Source: an uncultured Acetatifactor sp.
GTDB lineage: Bacteria > Bacillota > Clostridia > Lachnospirales > Lachnospiraceae
Direction: 5' to 3'
NCBI GenBank assembly: GCA_947625475.1
Contig: CANQOL010000025.1
Location: 1 to 47,925, forward strand
Length of the DNA: 47,925 nucleotides
A program made the translations under genes and the position numbers. How positions within the stretch are numbered: the stretch's first letter is position 1; each line of letters starts with the position of its first letter. The notes below the pieces were generated by a model. The model did no database searches, had not been told where the DNA came from, and saw nothing but the letters and a program-made list of their open reading frames with translations. Below, piece after piece: positions 35,445 to 43,258 of the stretch.

Positions 35445-36395
35445 ATGGCTGTCAAATTTCATCTGCCGGGACTGCGCTACAACTACCCCCTGAACATGCT
35501 GTTTTTAAGCCTGCTGAGAAAGCATCCCGAGTATTTCCGCGAGGGAGTGGAGATCGCTTCCTTTTTCGGGGAATTCCCCGTCTCCCTGTGGAACGGCGGC
35601 CGGTTCTCGGGGGGCGATCAGTGCGACGCCGGGTTTATCCGCTCGGTGATTAAGAGCATCAACGCCCAGGGGGTGCCCATCCGCTACACCTACACCAATC
35701 CCCTGCTGACCGAGGCGGAGCTGGAGGACCCCTACTGCAATTTCTGTATGCGGGAGGCGGACAACGGGATGAACCAGGTGCTGGTGTTTTCTCCCCTGCT
35801 GGAGCAGTATATCCGGGAAAAGTATCCCCGCTTCCCCATCTGCAGCTCTACCTGCAAGGAGATCAAGGATATCCGGGTGCTGCGCCGGGAGCTGGAGAAG
35901 GATTACGCTCTGGTGGTGCTGGACTACAATTTAAACGGCAGGCTGGATGTGCTGGAGAGCCTGGAGCACAAGGAGAAATGCGAGCTTTTGGTGAACGCGG
36001 TCTGCGTGCCAAACTGCCCCCGCCGGGGCGAGCACTACCGCAACATAGCCCAGAACCAGCGGATTGTGCTGCGGAATCGGAAGCTTCCGCCGGACAAGCA
36101 GGTCCCCATCATTCCCTGGAGCTGCGAGTGGGGAAACAACACCTGTGTGTACAAGGTCCAGGATTTTGAGACGGTGATTTCCCCGGACGATATCTGGAAG
36201 GTGTATGTGCCCATGGGCTTTGAAAATTTCAAGATTGAGGGGAGGACGGCCAATCTCTTCTCCCTGATCGAGACCTACTGCTTTTACATGATCAGGCCGG
36301 AGATGGCGGGGGAGGTGCGGATCCTGCTTTTGAACAATCTGGTGAACAGCAGGGTTCTGGTGGTCAACAAGCCCAAACCGGGCAAGTGGCCTTAA
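35445..36395 (+). CDS. U32-peptidase-like TIM-barrel protein, paralogue 1
   Basis: A 316-residue soluble protein. I do not recognise a characterised orthologue. The segments LVNAVCVPNCPRRGEHYRN (about 183-201) and FENFKIEGRT (about 260) resemble the Cys and GR-containing motifs of U32-type proteins such as YhbU/UbiU relatives, some of which bind an Fe-S cluster. It has further Cys residues in YCNFCM, ICSSTC and SCEWGNNTC. It is paralogous to the next gene. Ribosome site AAAAGGAG precedes the ATG at 35445. A role next to a sugar importer is not obvious; modification of a secreted or surface product is one possibility, but this is speculation. Confidence 0.6.
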   Translation: MAVKFHLPGLRYNYPLNMLFLSLLRKHPEYFREGVEIASFFGEFPVSLWNGGRFSGGDQCDAGFIRSVIKSINAQGVPIRYTYTNPLLTEAELEDPYCNFCMREADNGMNQVLVFSPLLEQYIREKYPRFPICSSTCKEIKDIRVLRRELEKDYALVVLDYNLNGRLDVLESLEHKEKCELLVNAVCVPNCPRRGEHYRNIAQNQRIVLRNRKLPPDKQVPIIPWSCEWGNNTCVYKVQDFETVISPDDIWKVYVPMGFENFKIEGRTANLFSLIETYCFYMIRPEMAGEVRILLLNNLVNSRVLVVNKPKPGKWP

Positions 36396-36574
36396 GGGCC
36401 GGGAAACATAAGGGGGCGGCAGTATGGCGGCCCGCACAGCGGATCGGGATGCGGCGGAGGCATGGCGGCCCGCACAGCGGACGGTGGGATGCCGACAGCA
36501 TGGCTGCCCGCAAAAGCTGGACGGTGGAACACGGATGGCATGGCTGCCCGCAAAAGCGTCAGGGAGGCAGGGAT
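36396..36574 (+). repeat. Four tandem 38-40 nt repeats between the U32-like genes
   Basis: Four imperfect copies start at 36424, 36462, 36500 and 36540 (spacing 38, 38, 40). Each begins with ATGGCGGCCCGCA or ATGGCTGCCCGCA and includes AGCGGA or AAGC-type middles; copies 1-2 and 3-4 are the more similar pairs. Each has its own ATG but the ATGs lie in different frames, and no copy has a ribosome site of its own. The true start of the downstream gene, with AGGGAGGCAGGG, follows at 36575. Confidence 0.75.
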
Positions 36575-37498
36575 ATGGAGACGACGAGGAAAGAGGATAT
36601 CATATACTGGCATCTGCCGGGGCTGTGCTACTTCAGGGCCCTGAACCAGGTGCTCATGAACCTGATGAAGGATTACCCGGAGCATTTCCGGGAGGGCTAC
36701 CGGATCGGCTCCGTGTACGGCACCATACCCGGGGCCGTCTGGAACGGGGGCCGGGCGGTGTTCGGCTTCGTGGGCAAGGGGGACATTCAGCGGGTGCTGG
36801 ATCTCTACAACAGCAGAGGGATCCCCGCCCGGTTTACCTGGACCAACTCCCTGCTGGAGGAAAAGCACCTTCAGGACACCTACTGCAACCTGATCATGCG
36901 GCTGGGGGACAATGGGCTGAACCAGGTGCTGGTGAACCGGGATGTGCTGGAGGACTATATCCGCAGAGAGTACCCCGGCTACCGGCTGATTTCCTCCACC
37001 ACCAAGCGCGTGGCGGATGAGAAGGGCCTGCGCCGGGAGCTGGAGAAGGACTATTTTCTGGTGGTGCTGGACTATGACCTGAACAAGAACTGGGAGCTTT
37101 TGGAGAAGCTGGGGCCTGCGGCCGGGAAGGTGGAGATCCTGGTGAACGAGATCTGCGCTCCGGGCTGCGCCCTGCGCCGGGAGCATTACCGCCAGCAGTC
37201 CCAGGCCCAGCTGGAGTACGATCCCCGGATGACCTTCCAGTGCCCCCACCGGTCCGGGGAGCGGACCTTTGCCCAGTGCAGGGAGCGCCCCTCCTTTATC
37301 TCCAATCAGGAGATCGGCCGCTACATCCGGGCGGGTTACCGGAACTTTAAGATCGTGGGCCGGGGGCTGCCCGGGGACTTTGTGAAGGAGTCCTATCTGT
37401 ACTTCCTGGCTAAGGAAGAGTCAGTCCCCTTCCTGCGGGAGAAAATGGAAAAGACCCTGGCGCAGCTTGCCAGGGCCGGACAGACGAAGACCAGATAA
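36575..37498 (+). CDS. U32-peptidase-like TIM-barrel protein, paralogue 2
   Basis: A 307-residue protein clearly related to the preceding gene: shared blocks are CNLIMRLGDNGLNQVLV versus CNFCMREADNGMNQVLV, LRRELEKDYFLVVLDYDLN, the VNEICAPGCALRREHYRQQ segment and NFKIVGRG. It keeps the Cys pair of the CxPxCxxR motif but lacks several other Cys residues of paralogue 1 (for example YCNLIM in place of YCNFCM). The start at 36575 follows AGGGAGGCAGGGAT; upstream in-frame ATGs fall inside the tandem repeats and are considered artefacts. Function unknown. Confidence 0.6.
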   Translation: METTRKEDIIYWHLPGLCYFRALNQVLMNLMKDYPEHFREGYRIGSVYGTIPGAVWNGGRAVFGFVGKGDIQRVLDLYNSRGIPARFTWTNSLLEEKHLQDTYCNLIMRLGDNGLNQVLVNRDVLEDYIRREYPGYRLISSTTKRVADEKGLRRELEKDYFLVVLDYDLNKNWELLEKLGPAAGKVEILVNEICAPGCALRREHYRQQSQAQLEYDPRMTFQCPHRSGERTFAQCRERPSFISNQEIGRYIRAGYRNFKIVGRGLPGDFVKESYLYFLAKEESVPFLREKMEKTLAQLARAGQTKTR

Positions 37499-37516
37499 GA
37501 AGGAGGGAGAGCCCTG

Positions 37517-38371
37517 TCAGCCCTCCCCCGCGATAAACAAAACCCCCAGGGTTCCCGGGCCGCAGTGGCTGGAGATCACGCCTCCCGCCCGGGTTTCCAG
37601 GATTTCCTCAAAGATCCCTAAGGAGGCAAGATAGTCCCGGACCCTGTCTACAATGGCCCTCTCGCAGCCCGAATGTGTGATAAAGACACGTTCGGGCCTT
37701 GCTTTTTTCAGATCTTCCTCCAGATCCCTGGCGTAAGAGAGCACCACGCTCTCCATCCGTCCCCTGTATTTTTTGGCGGGGTGCATTTTCCCCTGGGACA
37801 CCACGATCTGGGGGTGGAGCTTTAAGGTGCTGCCCAGCATGGCCGAGAGGCCGCTGCAGCGCCCGCCCCGGTGCAGATACACCAGAGTGTCCACCACAAA
37901 GCTGGCCCGCACCAGAGGCTTCAGCTTCTCCGTCTGTGCCAGGATGGCCTGGGCGTCCGCCCCCTGGGCGGCCAGCACCGCCGCCTCGATCACCAGCAGG
38001 CCGATGCCGGTGGAGAGGTTCTGGGAGTTTACCACGAACACCCGATCCCCCGCGTCCAGCTCCTGGGCGGCGAGGCGCATGACCGCGGCGGAGGAAGACA
38101 TTTCCTCGGAGATGGCAAAGCAGATTACTGCATCCCCCTTCTCCGCATAGGGCCGCAGGAGCGAGACCGCCTCCGGGATGGAGGGAGCGGAGGTCTTGGG
38201 GGTGGTTTTGTGAGCGTCGGCCCACCGGTAGATTTCCGGGGGAGTGATGTCCGCCCCGTCCCGGTATTCCTCATCCCCCAGGCAGATGTGCAGGGGCAGG
38301 ATATCGACCTGATAGCGTTTTAAAAGCTCCGGCGACAAATCGCAGGTGCTGTCCGAGACGATCTTGACCAT
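37517..38371 (-). CDS. DegV family fatty-acid-binding protein
   Basis: A 284-residue protein with the DegV N-terminal signature VKIVSDSTCDLS, the substrate-pocket motif KTSAPS (about 69-74), and the C-terminal domain beginning near RGGRCSGLSAMLGS. DegV proteins bind fatty acids and, in Firmicutes, act as FakB subunits that present them to the kinase FakA. The ATG at 38371 has GCCAAGGAGGAAGC upstream on the minus strand. An earlier in-frame start at 38443 overlaps the promoter and is rejected. It is convergent with the U32-like gene and divergent from the GGDEF gene, so it is probably an independent unit unrelated to xylan use. Confidence 0.9.
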   Translation of the reverse strand: MVKIVSDSTCDLSPELLKRYQVDILPLHICLGDEEYRDGADITPPEIYRWADAHKTTPKTSAPSIPEAVSLLRPYAEKGDAVICFAISEEMSSSAAVMRLAAQELDAGDRVFVVNSQNLSTGIGLLVIEAAVLAAQGADAQAILAQTEKLKPLVRASFVVDTLVYLHRGGRCSGLSAMLGSTLKLHPQIVVSQGKMHPAKKYRGRMESVVLSYARDLEEDLKKARPERVFITHSGCERAIVDRVRDYLASLGIFEEILETRAGGVISSHCGPGTLGVLFIAGEG

Positions 38372-38414
38372 GTTCAGCTTCCTCCTTGGCTTGATAAATG
38401 TACCGTTACTATGT

Positions 38415-38443
38415 ATTATGGGGGCTTTTGCGCCCAAAGTCAA
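38415..38443 (-). promoter_or_regulatory. Promoter of the degV-type gene
   Basis: On the minus strand TTGACT (38443-38438), a 17-nt spacer and CATAAT (38420-38415) form a near-consensus sigma-A promoter, 44 nt upstream of the start codon. The spacer contains a small palindrome (GGGCGCAAAAGCCCC). Confidence 0.75.
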
Positions 38444-38465
38444 GGTGCCGGGGAAGCAGTTTTAC

Positions 38466-38493
38466 TTGAAAAATCAAAACAGAATGGTAAAAT
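38466..38493 (+). promoter_or_regulatory. Promoter of the sensor/GGDEF gene
   Basis: TTGAAA (38466-38471), a 16-nt spacer and TAAAAT (38488-38493) preceded by TGG (extended -10) form a strong sigma-A promoter. A hairpin CCGCCG/CGGCGG (about 38521-38536) lies in the predicted 60-nt leader just before the ribosome site. Confidence 0.75.
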
Positions 38494-38558
38494 AGAAGGG
38501 AAAAGACATTCAGCCGTCTGCCGCCGCCTGCGGCGGATGGGGAAAGAAGGATGGGAAG

Positions 38559-40436
38559 TTGATAGGAAAGAGAAAAATTGTATCCCTGTGCCTGTCTACC
38601 ATGCAGGACGTGCCGTGCTATGAGCTGATCACCTCCCTGAATAAGAGCCTCACCGCCCGGGGGAACAGCCTTTTCGTGTACAGCACCAGCTCCGATATGT
38701 ACTGGAACGAGGTGGAGGATGTAGGGGAGACGGCGGTCTTTGATCTGATCGACTACAATATCACCGACGCCGTGATAATCTTTGACAGGCGGATCCCCAA
38801 TAAAAAGCTGGTGGCCACCATCATAGAGAGGGCCAGGGACCACCGCATCCCCGTGGTTTTGCTGGACGGGGCCGGCCAGGGCTGTATCAATGTAAACTTT
38901 GACTACGAGGGGGACTTTGAACAGGTGGTGCGCCATGTGGTGGAGCATCACAGGCCAAAGAGCTTCCACTTTATGGCCGGCATGCGGGACAACGAATTTT
39001 CCGACAGAAGGATCGCGGTCTTTCGCAGGGTCTTAGAGGAAGCCGGCTATCCCTTTGACGAGAGCATGGTGAGCTACGGGGATTTCTGGTATCTCCCGGC
39101 CCAGAGGGCCACCGAGGAACTGATCCGCCAGAAAAGAGTGCCCGGAGCCATTGTCTGCGCCAACGACGTGATGGCCCTGAGCGTCATCTCCACCCTGGAG
39201 CAGCACGGCTTCTCCGTGCCCGGAGATGTGATCGTCACCGGCTTCGACGGCATCGACGAGATCCGATACTCCACCCCTACCGTCACCTCCTGCCGCTGCG
39301 GCTACCGGGAGATGGGAGAGAGGACCATAGAGCTCTTAGAGGATTACTTCCAGGGCAGGATCCCCACGGAGGGCGACTACTTTGTGCCCTCATCCCCCAT
39401 CCTGGCAGAGTCCTGCGGCTGCGGCAGCCGCAAGGATATCAATATCTCCGAATACCTGAACAAGACAACCACCCGCCTCCAGCGCGTGATCAACGACAAC
39501 CTCCACCTGACCCAGATGGCGGCCAGGATCAATACCAGCCGCACCGCCGCCCAGATTGCCGCCGCCATGGAAAACCATGTGATTTACGATATGTGCTGCC
39601 TGGTGAAAAAAGAGTGCATCGACGAGACCGTGGATCCCCTGCTTCGCTGCCGCAGAGGCGAAGGAGAGGCAAAACTCTGCCTGCTCTTTGACTCCGACGC
39701 CCCCAAGCCCTTTCTCCCCCGGGATTTTGACGGAGACGACATCGCCCCGGACCTGGAGGCCATTTTGGAACAGAACGTCCCCCTGGCCTTTATGTCCCTG
39801 TGCTTTCATGAGATCCCCTTCGGCTACGTGTGCTTCCATTTCACCAAGGGAGAGCTGGACGACTACTGCGGCACCTCCCTCATTGTCAGCGCCCTCAACA
39901 ACGGCATCGGCGGCTTCCGAAACCTGCGCTACCAAAACTACCTGACCCGCCAGATCGAGGAAATGTACAAACTCGATCCCCTGACCGGCCTCTACAACCG
40001 CACCGGCTTCATGAAGGTCTACCAGGAGCTGGTGGAGGAACTGAGAGACCAGGGCGGCTGCATCACCGTGGCCATGGCGGACCTGGACGGCCTGAAGGCC
40101 ATCAACGACGGCTACGGCCACAACGAGGGTGACAACGCCATCCGCACCGTGGCCCAGGCCCTGCGCCAGGGCTGCCCCGAGGACGCCATCGCCACCCGCT
40201 TCGGAGGCGACGAAATGTTCGCCGTCATGAAAGGCATCCAGGACGGCGCTTCCATCCGCAGCCGCGTGGAATCCTTCCTCACCGCCTACAACACCTCCTC
40301 CGGCAAGCCCTACCGCGTCTCAGCCAGCATGGGCATCTGCCTTGCCACCCACCGTGACGACTTAGACCCCGAGCGCCTCATGAAAGAAGCCGACAAACAA
40401 ATGTACCAAGAAAAATCCCAAAAAAAAGATAAATAA
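38559..40436 (+). CDS. LacI-type sugar-sensor fused to a GGDEF domain
   Basis: A 625-residue cytoplasmic protein. Residues 1-285 are a periplasmic-binding-protein-like sensor of LacI type (VCANDVMALSVISTLE, VTGFDGIDEIRYSTP) without the usual DNA-binding helix-turn-helix. A middle region (about 290-460) may be GAF-like. The GGDEF domain (about 470-620) has DLDGLKAINDGYGHNEGD and GGDEM at 549-553, so c-di-GMP synthesis is plausible. It thus may turn a sugar signal into a second messenger. The start is TTG at 38559, after AAGGATGGGAAG; the nearest in-frame ATG is 14 codons later and would remove the first strand. Codon use becomes C-rich from about 39300 to the end. Confidence 0.85.
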   Translation: MIGKRKIVSLCLSTMQDVPCYELITSLNKSLTARGNSLFVYSTSSDMYWNEVEDVGETAVFDLIDYNITDAVIIFDRRIPNKKLVATIIERARDHRIPVVLLDGAGQGCINVNFDYEGDFEQVVRHVVEHHRPKSFHFMAGMRDNEFSDRRIAVFRRVLEEAGYPFDESMVSYGDFWYLPAQRATEELIRQKRVPGAIVCANDVMALSVISTLEQHGFSVPGDVIVTGFDGIDEIRYSTPTVTSCRCGYREMGERTIELLEDYFQGRIPTEGDYFVPSSPILAESCGCGSRKDINISEYLNKTTTRLQRVINDNLHLTQMAARINTSRTAAQIAAAMENHVIYDMCCLVKKECIDETVDPLLRCRRGEGEAKLCLLFDSDAPKPFLPRDFDGDDIAPDLEAILEQNVPLAFMSLCFHEIPFGYVCFHFTKGELDDYCGTSLIVSALNNGIGGFRNLRYQNYLTRQIEEMYKLDPLTGLYNRTGFMKVYQELVEELRDQGGCITVAMADLDGLKAINDGYGHNEGDNAIRTVAQALRQGCPEDAIATRFGGDEMFAVMKGIQDGASIRSRVESFLTAYNTSSGKPYRVSASMGICLATHRDDLDPERLMKEADKQMYQEKSQKKDK

Positions 40437-40782
40437 CCTCACCCATATCCCCCATATCCAAGCGGGGACGGCATATCTGTCCGGAAGGGTGTGAGAGGAC
40501 GCCGGCACTTAGCGAGGTATTTTCGAGCTTAGTGCCGCTGCGTCCGAACCCAAGCGAAAGCGCCCCTTCCGGACAGATATGCCGTCCCCGCACCCCCTGC
40601 GGTGTTAATCCCAAGCCAAATCCCCCCTTAAATCAGCAAAAACTGATAGATAAATAGCATGAACTGATAAGCAAATTCCCCCCACTTTACGCTATGATAA
40701 AGACAGTGGACCAGCTTCCCCCTTTTCCCAAACACCCCGGAAGCTCCCCCACTTAAAATGATCTACTCGGAGGACAAAAAAG
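40437..40782. other. Intergenic region with palindromic element and GH3 leader
   Basis: It contains element copy B (40463-40590). Downstream, 40600-40780 is AT-richer, with a repeated CTGATA motif (about 40642 and 40664) and a possible -10 box TATGAT at 40693-40698 lacking a clear -35. GGAGG at 40769-40773 is the GH3 ribosome site. No small gene is supported. Confidence 0.6.
40463..40590. repeat. Core-and-arms palindromic element, copy B
   Basis: A 74-nt core (40490-40563) lies between perfect 27-bp inverted arms (40463-40489 and 40564-40590). The core equals copy A except for one base (GGTATTTTCG versus GGTTTTTTCG). The arms share their outer end GGGGACGG and inner AGGG with copy A, but the middle (CATATCTGTCCGGA) is unrelated to that of copy A while still perfectly paired. 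The same orientation relative to neighbouring genes is kept. See findings. Confidence 0.9.
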
Positions 40783-42891
40783 GTGAGAGACAGACAAAAC
40801 GCCCGAAAGAGAGCGCAGGAACTGGTAGCCCAGATGACCCTGGAGGAAAAAGCGTCCCAGCTTCGCTTTGATTCCCCTGCCATCCCGCGCCTGAACATAC
40901 CCGCCTACAACTGGTGGAACGAGGGCCTGCACGGCGTAGCCAGAGCCGGCGTGGCCACCAGCTTCCCCCAGTCCATCGGCCTTGGCGCGGCCTTTGACAG
41001 AGAACTCATGCGCCAGATCGGCAGCGTGATCGCCGTGGAGGGCAGAGCCAAATACAACGCCAGCAGCGCCCAGGGCGACAGAGACATCTATAAGGGACTG
41101 ACCTTCTGGTCCCCCAACGTGAATATTTTCCGGGATCCCAGATGGGGCCGGGGCCACGAAACCTACGGAGAAGACCCCTACCTGACCGGAGAACTGGGAA
41201 AACAGTTTGTGGAGGGCCTCCAGGGGGACGGCGAATACCTCCAGGCGGCAGCCTGCGCCAAACACTTTGCGGTCCATTCCGGCCCCGAGGCCCTGCGGCA
41301 CCGCTTTGACGCCAAGGCTTCCGCCAAGGACATGAGAGAGACCTACCTTCCCGCCTTTGAAAAGCTGGTGAAGGAGGCCGGGGTGGAGGCGGTTATGGGC
41401 GCCTACAACCGCACCAACGGGGAGCCCTGCTGCGGCAGCAAGACCCTGATGCAGGACATCCTGCGGGGAGAGTGGGGCTTCGAGGGCCACTACGTGTCCG
41501 ACTGCTGGGCCATCCGGGATTTCCATGAGAACCATCACGTCACCGACACCCCCGAGGAATCGGCGGCCATGGCTCTGAAGGCCGGGTGCGACGTGAACTG
41601 CGGCTCCACCTACCTGATGCTGCTGAAGGCATATGAGCAGGGCCTGGTGACGGAGGATGAGATCACCCAGGCGGCGGTGCGCCTCTTTACCACCCGCTTC
41701 CTGCTGGGCCTGTTTGACGAGACACCGTACGATCAGATCGGCTATGATCAGCTGGAGAGCAGAGAACACCTGGCTCTGGCGGACCGGGCCACCGCGGAGA
41801 GCGTGGTTTTGCTGAAGAATAACGGAATTCTCCCGCTGGATCAAAAGAAGCTGAAGGCCGTAGGCGTGGTGGGGCCCAACGCCAACAGCCGGGCTGTGCT
41901 GGTGGGCAACTACCACGGCACCTCATCCCGCTACATCACCGTGCTGGAGGGGATCCAGGACCTGCTGGGCGATGAGGTGAGAGTCTACTATTCCGAGGGA
42001 TGCCATCTGTTTAAGGACAGAGTGGAGGGTCTTGGCCATAGACAGGACCGGATCAGCGAGGCGGTCAGCGTTGCACAAAACAGCGACGTGGTGATCCTCT
42101 GCGTGGGCCTGGACGAGACCCTGGAGGGCGAGGAGGGAGACACCGGCAACAGCTACGCCTCCGGCGACAAGCAGGATCTGCTCCTTCCCCAGTCCCAGAG
42201 AGAGCTGGCGGAGGCGGTCCTGGCCGTCGGCAAGCCGGTGGTGGTGCTGAACATGACCGGAAGCGCCATGGACCTTCGCCTGGAGCAGGAGAAGGCGGAC
42301 GCCGTGGTGCAGACCTGGTATCCCGGCGCCAGGGGAGGCGCTGTGATCGCCAAGCTCCTGTTCGGTGAGATATCTCCCTCCGGGAAGCTGCCTGTGACCT
42401 TCTACGAGGACACGGAGGATCTGCCGGACTTTGAGGATTACTCCATGAAGGGAAGGACCTACCGCTATCTGGAAAAGGATCCCCTGTATCCCTTCGGCTA
42501 CGGTCTCACCTACGGGGACGTGCAGGTGACGGAGCTGACCCTTCCGGAAAAGGCACAGGAGGGCGAGGGCCTGAAGGTGACCCTGCGGGCTGAAAACCGC
42601 TCCCAGACGGCTACCCAGGAGGTCCTCCAGGTGTACGTAAAGGCCCTGGAGTCGGAAAATGAGACCCCCAACGGCAAGCTGGCGGGCTTTGCCAGAGTGT
42701 ACCTGGCAGGCGGCGAGAGCCGGGAGTTTGAGATTGACCTGGATCCCAACGCCCTGACGGTGGTGGATCAGACAGGAAAGCGGCTGGTGGAGGGAAGACG
42801 CTTCTCGGTGAGCGCAGGCACAGGGGCACCCGACCGCCGCACCGAAAGCCTCACCGGAAGGAAGAGCGTCACCAAGGTGCTGGAGCTGTAA
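40783..42891 (+). CDS. GH3 beta-xylosidase
   Basis: A 702-residue cytoplasmic protein (no signal peptide). It has the GH3 barrel (about 1-330) with nucleophile Asp240 in HYVSDCWAI and the KHFAVHSGPE motif, the alpha/beta sandwich (about 345-560) and a fibronectin-III-like tail (about 590-690). The pattern NWWNEGLHGVAR and PRWGRGHETYGEDPYL fits xylan 1,4-beta-xylosidases. It would release xylose from xylo-oligosaccharides, complementing the GH43 and GH8 enzymes. The start is GTG at 40783, 9 nt after GGAGG. The first 600 nt are C-rich, and usage shifts towards G along the gene. Confidence 0.9.
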   Translation: MRDRQNARKRAQELVAQMTLEEKASQLRFDSPAIPRLNIPAYNWWNEGLHGVARAGVATSFPQSIGLGAAFDRELMRQIGSVIAVEGRAKYNASSAQGDRDIYKGLTFWSPNVNIFRDPRWGRGHETYGEDPYLTGELGKQFVEGLQGDGEYLQAAACAKHFAVHSGPEALRHRFDAKASAKDMRETYLPAFEKLVKEAGVEAVMGAYNRTNGEPCCGSKTLMQDILRGEWGFEGHYVSDCWAIRDFHENHHVTDTPEESAAMALKAGCDVNCGSTYLMLLKAYEQGLVTEDEITQAAVRLFTTRFLLGLFDETPYDQIGYDQLESREHLALADRATAESVVLLKNNGILPLDQKKLKAVGVVGPNANSRAVLVGNYHGTSSRYITVLEGIQDLLGDEVRVYYSEGCHLFKDRVEGLGHRQDRISEAVSVAQNSDVVILCVGLDETLEGEEGDTGNSYASGDKQDLLLPQSQRELAEAVLAVGKPVVVLNMTGSAMDLRLEQEKADAVVQTWYPGARGGAVIAKLLFGEISPSGKLPVTFYEDTEDLPDFEDYSMKGRTYRYLEKDPLYPFGYGLTYGDVQVTELTLPEKAQEGEGLKVTLRAENRSQTATQEVLQVYVKALESENETPNGKLAGFARVYLAGGESREFEIDLDPNALTVVDQTGKRLVEGRRFSVSAGTGAPDRRTESLTGRKSVTKVLEL

Positions 42892-42917
42892 GACAGTGGC
42901 CCTAGGTGACTGGTTAG

Positions 42918-43112
42918 CATACTTATAAAACATATGGGGAGTATCTGAACGGGTGGAATGCGACGCGCAATCTTCCTGATGGTTCGGTCTGTATAGAAGT
43001 GCATACAGCTTTCAGAGAAGTAGTAAAATGCACAAAGTGTGGTTATATTGCGTCGGATACTACGTATGATAGGATCACGTCTCACTCCAATCCTGCATGT
43101 CCTTATAAATAA
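42918..43112 (+). pseudogene. Remnant of a Cys/His-rich protein without a start codon
   Basis: An open frame of 64 codons follows a stop at 42915 and ends with TAA at 43110-43112. It has no ATG, and no GTG or TTG that leaves a sensible length. It reads as the C-terminal end of a protein: NGWNATRNLPDGSVCIEV, then CTKCGY and a final HSNPACPYK, which could form a zinc ribbon. Base composition is clearly more AT-rich than neighbouring genes. The family is not recognised. A short ncRNA or chance frame cannot be excluded. Confidence 0.5.
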
Positions 43113-43156
43113 AGAGTCCAGTACGATGCGCAGTTAATGTCACGTAAATGATAATG

Positions 43157-43204
43157 AGAGGTCCTGTAGCATATTGATGTTAGTGCAGGACCTCTAATTT
43201 TATT
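43157..43204 (+). terminator. Intrinsic terminator
   Basis: AGAGGTCCTG (43157-43166) pairs perfectly with CAGGACCTCT (43186-43195), followed by AATTTTATTATTT. It closes the region after GH3 and the gene remnant and separates it from the lipoprotein gene at 43259. Confidence 0.8.
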
Positions 43205-43258
43205 ATTTCAGCCGAATCTTTCGAGCAAAAATTGACACAGACAAGGAGAAATCTGAAA

